Assembly (NCBI GenBank): GCA_027924585.1
Contig: BSBM01000252.1
Span: 8,122,001 to 8,186,000, forward strand
Length of the DNA stretch: 64,000 nucleotides
Source of the DNA: Larix kaempferi
Lineage: Eukaryota; Streptophyta; Pinopsida; Pinales; Pinaceae
Reading direction: 5' to 3'
Shown here piece by piece: positions 21,343 through 33,051 of this stretch. The position numbers and the translations under genes were made by a program. How positions within the stretch are numbered: the stretch's first letter is position 1; each line of letters opens with the position of its first letter. Under the pieces are notes generated by a model. That model made no database searches. It was given only the letters and a program-made list of their open reading frames with translations, and was not told where the DNA came from.

Positions 21343-24300
21343 AAAAACTAGCAAAGTTATAAACCCCAAATTCGAATTGGCTTTGAAGAGAGCCAAAAAC
21401 ACTCGACACAAATTCAAATTCCTATCAAGATCCAATCTAAACCCAATCAATATCCAATCAAATCGTGGCTTGGAGTGATATCCCTTCAATAGACTCGAGT
21501 TTGAAGTAATGAGGGTGGGGAGGTGGCCTCCACCTTGGCAAGGCGCTCCCCATCCCTCCATTGGAACCATCACCCATCAAATGAAGAGTTGCCAAGTGTA
21601 AAATATGTGAAACAAGGGAGATATGCATGAGTCCTCCAAGAGATATACGTGATCCTTCAAGAGTTAATGTGGAGATGATGTAGGGATTGACTCGAGTCAT
21701 AGAGAAATCCAAGCCATGAGGTGGCCTCAATCTTAGGGAGGCGCCCACCTTTGTCATTACTATAGCTCAACAATCCATTAAAACAATGACACATCACTAA
21801 ATCGACTTTTGCATGGAGGGCGAATTCTCCCACTGAAGATCTCATCTGGTGACTGGATAATTGACTGGTTGCTTTTTGGAGTTGATTTGAGCTCGGGGTT
21901 CATGTGTGATTTTTGGCTTATGATTTGAGCCTTCAATCTCTCAAATCCACCCCCGGATGACTGACATATTACAAATTTGATTTTTCCAATTAAATATTTG
22001 GAAAAAAATTAAAAATAATAAAAACTCAATCCAACGCATTTGGTAAAAAAAATTCGGACAGTGTTTTTATTGGACGAGGACCCTATAGAATGACCATCTA
22101 AGACATACATGGTGTCTAGTAGGTTTGTATACATCAGTTGGACTCTAATAACCCCCCAAGGCTCAAATTTTCAAAATCGGGCATTCCAGCTTTGGAGGAA
22201 GCGGGAGAAAGCCTCGTCGATTATTGCTCGGCTATAGGCAAAGCATAATTGACAAGGGAAAAAACTCCCTGGAATGCCTTAGTTGCATAACCAAAGTCAT
22301 GGGGGACCGAGCCACTCAAAAATCCTACTAGCACACTTATGACAAACCCCGTGGGGCCATTGTCATTTCAACTGAAAAATAAAACTGGCTAGCCAAAATT
22401 GGCTAGGAACAACAACCGGAACTTCTGATACACTGGATATGAACATAAATCATGTTCATCAAATGGTGGCTTGTCAGAAGTCCAACTATGGTACAAAAAA
22501 GTTGGTAACAGTATTATTTGCATTTAATCATTGGCTTTTTAGTTTAGCTTCATCGGCATACTTATATCTCTTTTCCTTTATTATTTTTCTACTTCAAGCC
22601 TTGATAAGGGTGCAGTGCTCTATAGGTCATCCTGATTGAAAAGCAAGAAGGACATGGGTCGTGATCCCACCAAACCTCCTAGCTAGAGGAATCCCTAGGA
22701 CACAATCAACTCTAAGACACCTTCTTTTCCAACATTCAACATTGGTAACTGACATCCAAGAAGGGGAAAGCAAGATTCAACTTCATCAAGCCTCAAACCA
22801 AGGATGTCGACCATAATTATAGAGTGTAATGGATGGATGGATGGAAGGCCAAGATATGGACCCAGGGAAGGGGTTACTAGTCCTTGCAAGACACTTAAAC
22901 ATCACCTAGGTTCAATGGTACATAAGTAAATCAAGGATCTATTACCTTCGTCAACTTGAAAGTGTGATACTGCTAGCTATACTCATTAGATAGTCAACGC
23001 ATCCACTAAAGAAGTAACATCACCTAGTACATCATTTTACATCATCATCGTCATGATAATAGCATAGCAGTAACAGCTTTAGCATATCATCGATCATCAC
23101 ATACATATTTTCCTCCTAAGGGGGAGGCCCAAGACCAGCAAAGATGGACCTCAATACTCTAGAGTCTAGTTTGCTTCTTGCTTAAAACACAAAAAAAAAT
23201 CTGAGAAAAGGGATGCTCCTCAAAGTGTGGCATAACAGGTCCTCCTTAAACATTACACGAACATCCCTTGGACCAATGATTGATCACATGGCACATTTGA
23301 TGGCCCACATGAGCAAGTCAATTTTGAGGGAGCACACTTGGCCAAAGAGGGACGATTTGGTTGGTTGAGATCTTCACCATTTGATCACCTTCTTAAACTT
23401 CAACAAATCAACACCATAATGTGGCATCCATCTATCACCTACATGGCATCCAGACACCACTTTTGACATTTTTCTCAGCCATATGAAATGAATGGATTCC
23501 AGGGTGGCGCATTTGTCCAAGAAGGGGCAAATTAGTTGGCTCCACATCACTCACAGCTTGACATTATAGTCCATTTCAACTATCTAGCATTGTGAGGCAT
23601 TCATCTTGGTCTGGGTTTGCTGTTTTGATTTTACCTCTTTCACATATAATTTACAACAAACAAATAATTAATTGTGGACAACATTCAATAGTTAGCAATG
23701 AATTACACTTTGGTTGCATGATTTCATTTGATTACTAAATGGTGTATGCATGCAATTGCTAGTTGATAGCTCACTCTTCCACATAATGAATCAACCACCA
23801 GTATCAACCTATTTCACACTTGTCTAGGCCATTTCACTAATTATTGTTCAAGTAATAATTGTTAACTAGTCATTGCATTCCTAATCGATAATCTTATTGT
23901 TTAAACTTGAACAAAGAACTTACAACCTTAAATACTAGCAGGTAACATTCACACATTGGTGATACTTAATCTTCATAGCATGAAAACAAATCATTCACAG
24001 TAGCCTCATTAGTTACACCATAAAGAGCCATTGTGAAACATCATTCAAGATAGGGTCTCATATGCATTTGTCAACCTTCGTACTCTATCCTTCTGTTATC
24101 ACACAACTTGTAGTTGTCCCTAAAAGTTATCCTACCCAGGACGGTAGAGGTGTTAGACAACTAAAGAGGTGACCCAAGAGATGCTACAGTTCCCAATGCA
24201 ATTGGTTGTCATGCTAACTGAGGCACTCTTCACTTTAGATCAAGCCTAAACAAGATCAAGGGGGAGACCCTAGCCAACCTATGAAGGCTAGCGAACCTAC

Positions 24301-26664
24301 TCAAGACTTCCTAGGGAAGTGTGAGAGATGAAGTATGGAGAGACCAAGGGTAGATTAGATCTAGATCTAGAATGGATAAGTGGATCCAAGGAGTTAGGGC
24401 TTGGTTGAAGAGGCTTATGAGATGACAAATATTCAACCAAGTAAAAGATAAGGTCACTTATAGGTTTAAAGTGGTAGATCTAGATAGATCTAATGCCAAG
24501 TATGGATATCGAAGTGGGCCCACCCTTAAAATGAGGAAATGACCAAAAGGGGGCCCACAAGGTGAAGATCAAGATAAAATGGCACTAAGGGGTTTGCTAT
24601 GATGTAGATCTGACGATTAAACAAGGAATGAACAATACCCATGTTTGGGATCTAGCAAATGGCCACCTACCCAACAAGTGCGACCTCCCTTGGAGAGGCC
24701 CAGTGCCTTAGATTGGGGGGCAAATAGAGTCAGATGTCCACCAAACTTTAGATCGGGAATGTTAAGATGATTATAGAGGTGGGTTTTAATTATTAATCCC
24801 AAGCCATTGCTAGATCTCCATAGATCTGAAAAATAAAAAAATGAGGGTTTTGATTATTAGGGTTTTGATGACCAATTGGATGAAAGACAAGAAAATGGAT
24901 ACGTACCTTGTAGATCTTACCTCAAATGTTTGCGGCTACCTTGCACATAGATGATCCTTGCATTTAGTTACAATTCCAAGCTAGATCCAAGTGATTCCAA
25001 GCAAAAAACGTCCAAGCCCAAGGAGGAAAAACGTCCTACTAAACCTACAAAACAAACTACAAAATGTTAGATTTGATCCACAGGAAAGCAAGATCTAAGC
25101 ATGGCATATCAAAAGAAGTAAATCAATGGACAAAGCACAATTGAAAAACTCCCTCCAAGATGAAAACTTCTTGCTCAAGGGGGATGTGAGAACCCCAACA
25201 ATCTTCCCTTCAAGCAAGTCGCACCCCTGCAACAAATCAATTTGACCTCCCTCTGTAGCTGTCAAAATCACTTGTAAGAAGCAAAGATGTCTAAAGCAAA
25301 AGATGTATAATCATGTACAAGAGCATCTCATCAAAGCAAGAGAAGTAGATATGCAAAAATAGTATTTTATTCCAAGTTTTCCAAAGCCAAAAGGTGCCTT
25401 TACAATAGGGGGGTCTCTTCCTTAAATATGATGAGGGAGACCAAAACCCTAAACCACTTTTGAAAACTAGTGGTGGAGATCAAAAGATACAATAATACAA
25501 TCAACGACTAAGATGAGCCAGTATAATATGACATGGATCACTCACATGAGAGGGAGGGCACACTTCACTAAGACGCCTAGGGGATGGCGCACTACATAAG
25601 AGACACTAAACAGCAAGTGTGCCTCATAAGATGACTAGGGCAAGTGATTAGGAGCACATGGTGGGGCTAGGAGGTATTACTTCCCTTCACTAGCATGACC
25701 CCATGTTACAATAATATAACATATGACTCAATGACATGTCCAAGTGCACAAATGATCAAATCCTGGCCCCCTCAACAGAGAGAAGAATACATCAAAAGAC
25801 CTCCTATAGACTGTGTGGACCCCACTGAATGCTGCAAACTGATTTGGAAAGAGTGGGATACACCATAGATGACCTCTAAGAAGACCACATGCCAAAACCT
25901 TGCCTCAATTGCCCAAATCGATTTCTTTAATGACCTTTTTATTCCATTTTTATCCCACTTGAAAATCCATCAAACTGCCTAAAAACAACTGGCAGGTGCC
26001 CAGGCACAAAATCTGACTGCACCAGCATGTCCGAAAGGGGGGTAATATGGTAATAACAAGTGGCTGGACCACCCCCTTCCCTTGTAGCACCCCAGGCAAC
26101 GACTTGCCTCGAAACATGTGCTGGACAGGCCAGCTAGCATGGCCAAACTAGTCAATTGGTGGAAAAATGCCCAAATCATCTCTGAAAGTGTCTGAAACTG
26201 AAAATAGAGTGTCCCAATGGATCCAGAAGATCCAAATCTACTAAGGATGAGTACTCATACACCCTGTGGCATCCTATAAAATCATCTGTAGCATCCACCA
26301 TACCCAGACAATAATAATATAATGGTCTGGAGACAATAATCATCAATAAAATATATACACCAACCATTATCTGAAACCTGTGTCCACTGCATGGGACCAC
26401 CATAAGGTGCATCAAGGACCATAAATCATCATCATACATCATCATAGGTCTAACTCATCATGGATCCCAAGGTTGACTTGGTCAAACTAGGTTTGACCAG
26501 GTCAAAATGATCAAAATATGACCCAGGTTAGGAGAGCCTACTGCTGCAAGTGCAAATGGTTAAGGCATGCTCTTTTAATCATTCTCATAGCAAGACTTTA
26601 AAGCATTAAGTATCATTTCACTGGCAGTTAACATTTCATTATAATAACTCATCAAATTATAATC

Positions 26665-27245
26665 AGAAAGATGGTAGACTCATTACAGGACCCAATCAAA
26701 CCCGGATTATATAAAGGAGTATACTCAATACCATGTTCTTGCCAATATGTTTACATTGGAGAAACTGGTAGATCTTTTGAAGTTAATCTCAAAGAACATT
26801 GCGCCGATCTAAAACATGATAGGGTTAAAAAATCTGCTTTAGCCGAACATGCACATTTAACCCAACATCATATATGCATGGAAAAAGCCACGATCATCGC
26901 AAAAGAGGAGGATCTAACTAAACGAAAGGTAAGGGAAAAGATAGAAATTAGGTTAAACCCATAATGCATGAACAGGGATGATTGGAAAAAATTAAGCGAT
27001 AGATGGACCCTGCTACTACTCCTTTTGCAAAGAACAAAAACCCAAAACTGACAACAAATAAAAATAAGCCGACCTGCATGAAAGTATATTACTCAAATGG
27101 TCAAAGAAGAGCAATGATCTAGTATTTAAATGAAGTTTTTCATAGCCATTAGATCTCGGGCTCTCAAAGTCTCTTGAAGATGATCTCAGAGGAGAGATCA
27201 AAGCGTCGAGCATAGTCTTGTACACTTCAACGCAGTTCCAGATCA
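26665..27245 (+). mobile_element. Penelope-like retroelement, 5'-truncated fragment
   Basis: About 580 bp that is present here and absent from the equivalent place in the LTR-A copy at 27775-31890 (near 30366-30400). It begins within coding sequence just before the GIY-YIG domain, the typical result of 5' truncation in target-primed reverse transcription. After the endonuclease come ~200 bp of non-coding tail. Junctions are estimated by comparing the two LTR copies and may be off by about 10 bp. No reverse transcriptase is left. Confidence 0.7.
26671..27051 (+). pseudogene. GIY-YIG endonuclease domain of a Penelope-like element
   Basis: The 97 residues from the ATG at 26671 contain GVY at residues 16-18, then IPCSC, then VYIGETGRS with YIG at 28-30, and LKEH at 40-43. 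A His/Cys-rich stretch follows (ALAEHAHLTQHHICME), then AKEEDLTKRKVREKIEIR. This order (G-[IV]-Y, CxC, YIGETGR, KEH, SALAEH, H..C) is that of the C-terminal endonuclease of Penelope-like elements. The arginine usual before LKEH (RLKEH) is asparagine (residue 39), probably removing a catalytic residue. TAA at 26962 interrupts the frame, but the same frame continues with NRDDWKKLSDRW, the family's usual C-terminal NRDD..W-L...W tail, so the stop is a later mutation. In intact elements the domain nicks target DNA for priming; here it is dead. Confidence 0.85.
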
Positions 27246-27774
27246 CAAAAATATTTTACTTACCAAAGAACTTCAAGAATATACTCTTTTGTAGACATGA
27301 TCATTCTGCTAGTATAGGGTGAAGGCTAAGAATACAAGGCTAGGCTAAGGAGGATGACTTGATTGACTCAACACTGCGATACTTTGGATAAAGGAAAGGG
27401 TATTACACACTTAAGCATATGTTGGACAAGGAATACACAAGGAATGGTGGTGTCTCACAAATGGATAAGTTGTTCAGAGAAGTGCTTATTCAAACTTGGC
27501 AAAATGTCTACTATTAGAACCGCTGTGAACTAGGTGCCCGACTAACCGTAACTTGAGGCTCTAGGTTAAACTTTGAATTAGCTGTCCCTTACTCCATCTC
27601 ATATCATAAGCCGTAGGCTCAATGAGGCAAATTTCACTTGAGGCCAGCAGTCCTTAGATTTGGCATATATTTAACCACTGCTTTATTTGGGCCTTTCATT
27701 TCATTTCATTTCACTAGCCAACAATCTTTAGATTTATCATACATTTATCCATTGCTTTTTAGGCCTTTAGGACC

Positions 27775-30700
27775 TGTTATCACACAACTTGTAGTTGTCC
27801 CTAAAGGTTATACTATCCAGGACGGTAGAGGTCTTGGACAACTAAAGAGGTGACCCAAGAGATGCCACGGTTCCCAATTCAAATTGGTGTCACGCTAACC
27901 GAGGCACTCTTCACTTTAGATCAAGCCTAAGCAAGACCAAGGGGGATACCCTGGCCAGCCAATGAGGACTAGCGAACCTACTCCAGACCTCCTAAGGATA
28001 TGTAAAGATGAAGTATGGAGAGACCAAGGGTAGATTAGATCTAGATCTAGAATGGATAAGTGGACCCAAGGAGTTAGGGCTTGGTTGAAGAGGCTTATGA
28101 GATGACAAATATTCAGCCAAGTAAAAGATAAGGTCACTTATGGGTTTAAAGTAGTAGATCTAGATAGATCTAATGCCAAGTATGGATATTCAAGTGGGGC
28201 CCACCCTTAAAATGAGGAAAATTACCAAAAAGGGGCCCACCCTTAAAATGAGGAAAATTACCAAAAAGGGGCCCACCAGGTGAAGATCAAGGTAAAATGG
28301 CACTAGGGGGTTTGCTATGATGTAGATCTGATGATTGAACAAGGAATGAGCAATATCCATGTGTAGGATCTAGCAAATGGCCACCTACCCAAGAAGTGCG
28401 ACTTCCTCAAGAGAGGACTAGTGCCTTAGATTGGGGGGGCAAAGGGAGTTGGATGTCCACCAAACTTTAGATCGGGAATGTTAAGATGATTATTGAGGTG
28501 GGTTTTAATTATTAAGCCCAAATATTTGCTAGATCTCCATAGATCTGAAAAATAAAAATGCAAGGGTTTTGACTATGAGGGTTTGAGATGATCAATGGAT
28601 GAAAATGCATGAAACAAAATACTAACCTTGTAGATCTTACCTCTAGAGCTTGAAGATCTTTGCAAAGTGATAACCTTCCCCTGTGTGTATATTCAAGAGT
28701 GAGATCCAAGCCACCCAAGTGAAGTCGCTGGCTCTCCAAGTCAACTGGTGTGCCCTCCTCCTGCAAGAAAAGATCTATATGAGAATCATTCCGGCATGAA
28801 AACGACTATAAGGATGAAAAGATGAAAGAGAAAGCATCAACTATGTCACTAAGATACAATAATGATACTCCCTCAGACAAAAAATAGATCAAAGGTAAGA
28901 TATGGGGTTTCCCCACAATAACGTCCCCTTGAAACATCCTCCTCTTCAACCCACACGGCCTCCTGCAGAGCAGACGTTTGGATAGATAGATCCACAATGA
29001 TACACAGAGAAACAGTTGTATATTCAAATTGCAAAGATACCTATCAAGACTAAAGAAGCAACTCTAATAAAATAGTATTTTTATTCCAAGTTTCCAGAGC
29101 TCCAAAGATGCCTTTACAATAGGGGGGTCTCTTGCTTAAATAGGAGAGAGACCAAAACCCTAAACCACTTTTGAAAACTAGTGGTGGAGATCAAAAGATA
29201 CAAAAATATAATCAACGGCTATGATGATCGGTACAATATACGTGGATCAGCTCACTAGAAGGGAGGGTGCACATCACTAAGACACCCTAGGGGGGATGGC
29301 GCACAACATAAGGATGACTAAAACCCACGTGTGCCACATAAGATGGCTAGGATAAGTGATTAGGAGCACATGGTGGGGCTAGGAGGTATTACTTCCCTTC
29401 ACTAGCATGACCCCATGGCACAATAATATAACATATGACTCAATGACATGTCTGAGTGAACAAATGATCAAATCCTGGCCCCCTCAGCAGAGATAAGAAT
29501 ACATCAAAATACCTCCTGAAGACTGTGTGTACCCCACTGAATGCTGCAAATTGATTTGGAAGGAGTGGGATACACCATAAATGACCTCTGAGAAGCCCAC
29601 ATGCCAAAACCTTGCCTCAATTGCCGAAATCGATTTCTTTAATGACCTTTTTATTCCATTTTGATCCCACCTGAAAATCCATCAAACTGCTGGAAAACAA
29701 CTGCCAGGTGCCCGAGCACAAAATCTGATTGCACCATCATGTCCGGAAGGAGGGTAATATGGTAAAAACAAGTGGCTGGACCACCCTCTTCCTCTGTAGC
29801 GCCCTAGGCAACGACTTGCCTCCAAACATTTGCTGGACAGGCCAACTCAGCATGGCCAAACTGGTCAATTGGTGAAAAAATGCCTATATCATCCCTGAAA
29901 GTGCTTGAAACTGAAGATAAAGTGTCCCAATGGATCCATAAGACCCAAATCTAGTAAGGATGAGTACTCATACACCCTGTGGCATCCTGTAACATCATCT
30001 GTAGCATCCACCATACCCGGACAAGTATAAAATAATGATCTGGAGACCATAATAATCAATAAAAAGGTACAACAACCATCATCTGTAACCTGTTCCCACT
30101 GTATGGAACCACAATAAGGTGCATCAAGGACCATGTATCATCATCATACATCATCATAGGTCCAACTCATCACGAATCCCAAGGTTGACTCAGTTAAACT
30201 AGGTTTGACAAGGTAAAAAATGATCGAAATATGACCCAGGCTAGGATAGCCTACTGCTGCAAGTACAAATGGTTAAGACATGCTCTTTTAATGATTTTCA
30301 TAGCAACACTTAAAGCATTAAGCAATCATTTCACTGGCAGTTAACATTTAATTATAATAATTCATCAAATTTAAATAATAATTACTCACAAAAGAACCTC
30401 GAGAATATACTCATTTGTAGACATGATCAATTTGCTAGCATAGGGTGAAAGCTAAGAACACAAGGCTAGGCTAAGGGGGATGACTGGATTGACTCAACAC
30501 TGTGATAGTTTGGATAAAGGATAGGGTGTTACACACTTAACCATGTGTTGGACAAGAATACACAAGGAATGGCGGTGTCTCGCAAATGGATGAGTTGTTC
30601 AGAGAAGTGCTTATTCAACCTTGGCAAAATGTATACTACTAGAACCGCTGTGAACTAGGTGCCCGACTAACCATAACTTGAGGTTCTAGGGGACACTTTG

Positions 30701-31890
30701 AATTAGTTGTCCCTTACTCTATCTCATATCATGACCCGTAGGCTTAATGAGGTAAATTTCCACTTAAGGTCAACAGTCTTTAGATTTGGCATATGTTTAA
30801 CCACTAATTTATTTGGACCTTTTAATTTCATTCATTTCACTTTATTGGCCAACAATCTTTAGATTTAGCATACATTTATCCATTGCTTTTTAGGCCTTTT
30901 GGACCCCTCTGGGATTTTGCATGTGCTTAGAAGCACAACTAATCGTAGCTTTCATTCAGGGTGCATTTACATTTCATTTGCATTTCATTGCATTACATTT
31001 CCACAACCCTTTTTACTGGGCTTTACAAAAGATATAACAATAGTTTCCAAGGTAGTACAATTTGCTTCATGTTTTAGCCAACACAACTCAAGCAACTAGG
31101 GGGATTCCGCAAGTCAAAACCACACATTGGGGCAACCGACTAGAGTGATAAAGGCATAAAATCCAACTCACCAATGGTAAGTTTTGTTGCCAACCCAGAG
31201 CCGAGACACAAATTAACATGGATGCAGTCCAACACAGAGGAAAAAATGGGGAAGTCCTCCATATCATAGGCTGAGGTGGTGTAAGTCAGGGTAATAACCA
31301 AAAATGTAGGGAAGGTGGAAGTGAAGGTGATGCCTAAGCTAGCAAGTCATAGAGACTGAGAATGATCATGTCCACACTTCCTAGGAGGGTGAAAACCAAT
31401 GAGTATAAAACAGGAGCTTCTAAGTGCAAGTAATGCAACCATATAGATATTAAATAACAACCAGTTTCATTTATATATATATAGACTGCCAGATCATGAT
31501 CACTATATACCAAGTCAAGCTATCAAAATGACCAAAACAACAAGATAATAGAAACCAATGCACATCATATACCATGTTGGGTCATATACATGTATGTACA
31601 ATCTGAACCAAATGTAACCACCGAAGACACTGCTGCTGAAGCTATAAACACTGCACTACATCTATTTGGAATAAAAGGTCATCTCAGTCATCAAATCTGA
31701 GGTCAAGAGGCTCAACCTTGGCATAAGGTCTACTGCATGTCTGATATAAGGTTGCTTTGATGTGTGAGTGATCATAAATAACACGGCTCATCATAGTTGA
31801 TCTCGCTGTAACTGTGCAAAGGCAAAGCTCAAAAATATGTAGATAATTGCTATGCAATCATGGTAGCCCAGCTACTATGGTGTGATAACA
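27775..31890 (-). mobile_element. LTR-A solo LTR, minus strand, nested in older LTR-A
   Basis: 4116 bp from TGTTATCACACAAC to TGTGATAACA. The left flank GGACC (27770-27774) is repeated on the right, although a later hAT insertion separates the first G (31891) from GACC (33005-33008). The host is itself a minus-strand LTR-A copy: the text ...GGCCTTTAGGACC before it continues as GGACCCCTCTGGGATTTTGC after it. The same phrase occurs uninterrupted inside this very LTR at about 30893-30920. A TATA-like box (minus strand CTATTTAAGC) is at 29134-29143. No coding content. Confidence 0.85.
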
Positions 31891-31891
31891 G

Positions 31892-32996
31892 CATAGTTTA
31901 CAAAATCGGCATCGGCAAAAAATTGGCAAAGGTTCCGAATACAACTTCTAAGTTCTCGACAAAATCGGGAAAACGTAGCAAACATTAAAAAATACAAAAT
32001 ATATTCATTTTTTTTCAGAATTTTAAACATATAAAGCAACATCATCAAATAATCACATTGTCGCATAAATATGGAGAAAGCACTGATATATATGATGTAG
32101 TGGATGCCAAATAAAAAATGATACATCAAAGTTTCAAAGATTGGAAATTATAAAATGATACATCAAAGTTTCAAAGATTGGAAATTATAAAATGATACAT
32201 CAAAGTTTCAAAGATTGGAAATTTGGAAGTTTCAACACCGGTTGGAACATTGGTCATCCCCCCTCCTCTAGGCTCTAGCCCTGGCCTCTACCTCGAATCT
32301 CAAAGTTGATCCTCCAAGAACACTAGTCAACACGCTACAATTTTGATGAAACTTCCTAATCCAAGCATTAAAAATAAGATAGAAAAAACTTCACATGCTT
32401 AATAAGTGATTTTGCTTGACTGAAGGGCACATTTTTATTAAGGTCATGACAGAGGAGTTCAATCAACTTCAACAATCAGGCATCAACACCACCAACATCA
32501 AGGTACGTAGAGAGTTGGAATGATTGATTATATTCCAATCCCTTAGTCTCATACATGAAAGAATCCAATGGAAACGGTGCAATCCTGAAGTCCTGAAAAC
32601 TATTAAGTCTGTTGAATTCTGAATGGGATCTAAAATTCTATTTTTTGCATATGAAGTCCAGTGAGGTTGGAACCACTCTCAAACATCCTGAAACAATTAA
32701 CGGTAATGTTAAAAATTGAAGTAAATATTACTACTGACTTCAATGTCATTTGTACAAAACTGGTCAAATTTTGTTTTAGAAAATCTGTCTTTTTAAAGCT
32801 ATGAAAATGACTCGAAAAATTTCATAATTGGCCTTAAATCCTGCGGCCCAACCTCCCTGGCGATTTTTTCCCTTATGGCACAATTTTTTAGAAAAAATCA
32901 TTGATTTTTAGTAAACATCGCAAGGTCCGATTTTTTTAAAAAATTGTGATTTTTTCAGCCTGAAAAATCGGGACATCGCCGATTTTTTCAACTATG
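31892..32996. mobile_element. Non-autonomous hAT element
   Basis: 1105 bp with inverted termini CATAGTTTACAAAATCGGC (left) and, on the other strand, CATAGTTGAAAAAATCGGCG (right). It is flanked by GATAACAG (31884-31891) and GATAATAG (32997-33004), an 8-bp target duplication with one mismatch, the hAT hallmark. The right ~190 bp parallels the terminus of the autonomous hAT at 1-2348, including the AAAAATCGCC..GG..GGCCGC block. No transposase is encoded. Inside is a 37-bp tandem repeat. It was inserted exactly at the edge of the solo LTR. Confidence 0.85.
32117..32223. repeat. 37-bp tandem repeat inside non-autonomous hAT
   Basis: Just under three copies of a 37-bp unit starting AATGATACATCAAAGTTTCA. 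The first two copies are identical by eye and the third is partial. Homogeneity suggests recent expansion. Confidence 0.9.
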
Positions 32997-33051
32997 GATA
33001 ATAGGACCCCTCTGGGATTTTGCATGTGCTTAGAAGCACAACTAATTGTAG

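Larger units (their letters stand above)
18143..24093. other. ~6-kb unassigned repetitive DNA between opposed LTR-A copies
   Basis: No gene recognised. The texture resembles minus-strand LTR DNA. A minus-strand GTATAAAAGG at 21333-21342 lies beside a leader-like stretch, and scattered phrases recall LTR-A. I could not define element ends. Notable contents are two near-identical stem-loops (19585-19617, 19683-19715), a pyrimidine-rich tract (20184-20285) and a long purine-rich tract (20546-20890). Open frames here are short and show no domains. Confidence 0.5.
24094..27774 (-). mobile_element. LTR-A copy, minus strand, interrupted
   Basis: Reads TGTTATCACACAACTTG at its left edge, the reverse complement of the 3' end of the 14199-18142 copy, and follows that copy in reverse with good agreement. 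It is interrupted by a Penelope-like fragment (about 26665-27245) and by the solo LTR inserted after 27774. It resumes at about 33004-33051 before breaking off, so roughly the first 1 kb of the LTR in its own orientation is lost. A TATA-like box lies at 25420-25430. Confidence 0.75.

Noticed and set aside
22439-22639. Short plus frame with a hydrophobic end, possibly a membrane peptide
   Set aside because: Isolated, no start context or homology recognisable; the region looks like repeat DNA.
27165-27215. Possible hammerhead ribozyme in the Penelope-like tail (GATGA, a GATCTC/GAGATC stem, then CAAAGCGTC)
   Set aside because: Penelope-like elements often carry hammerheads, but here the CUGANGA box has two mismatches, the GAAA box is TCAAA, and no proper stem I or III could be drawn.
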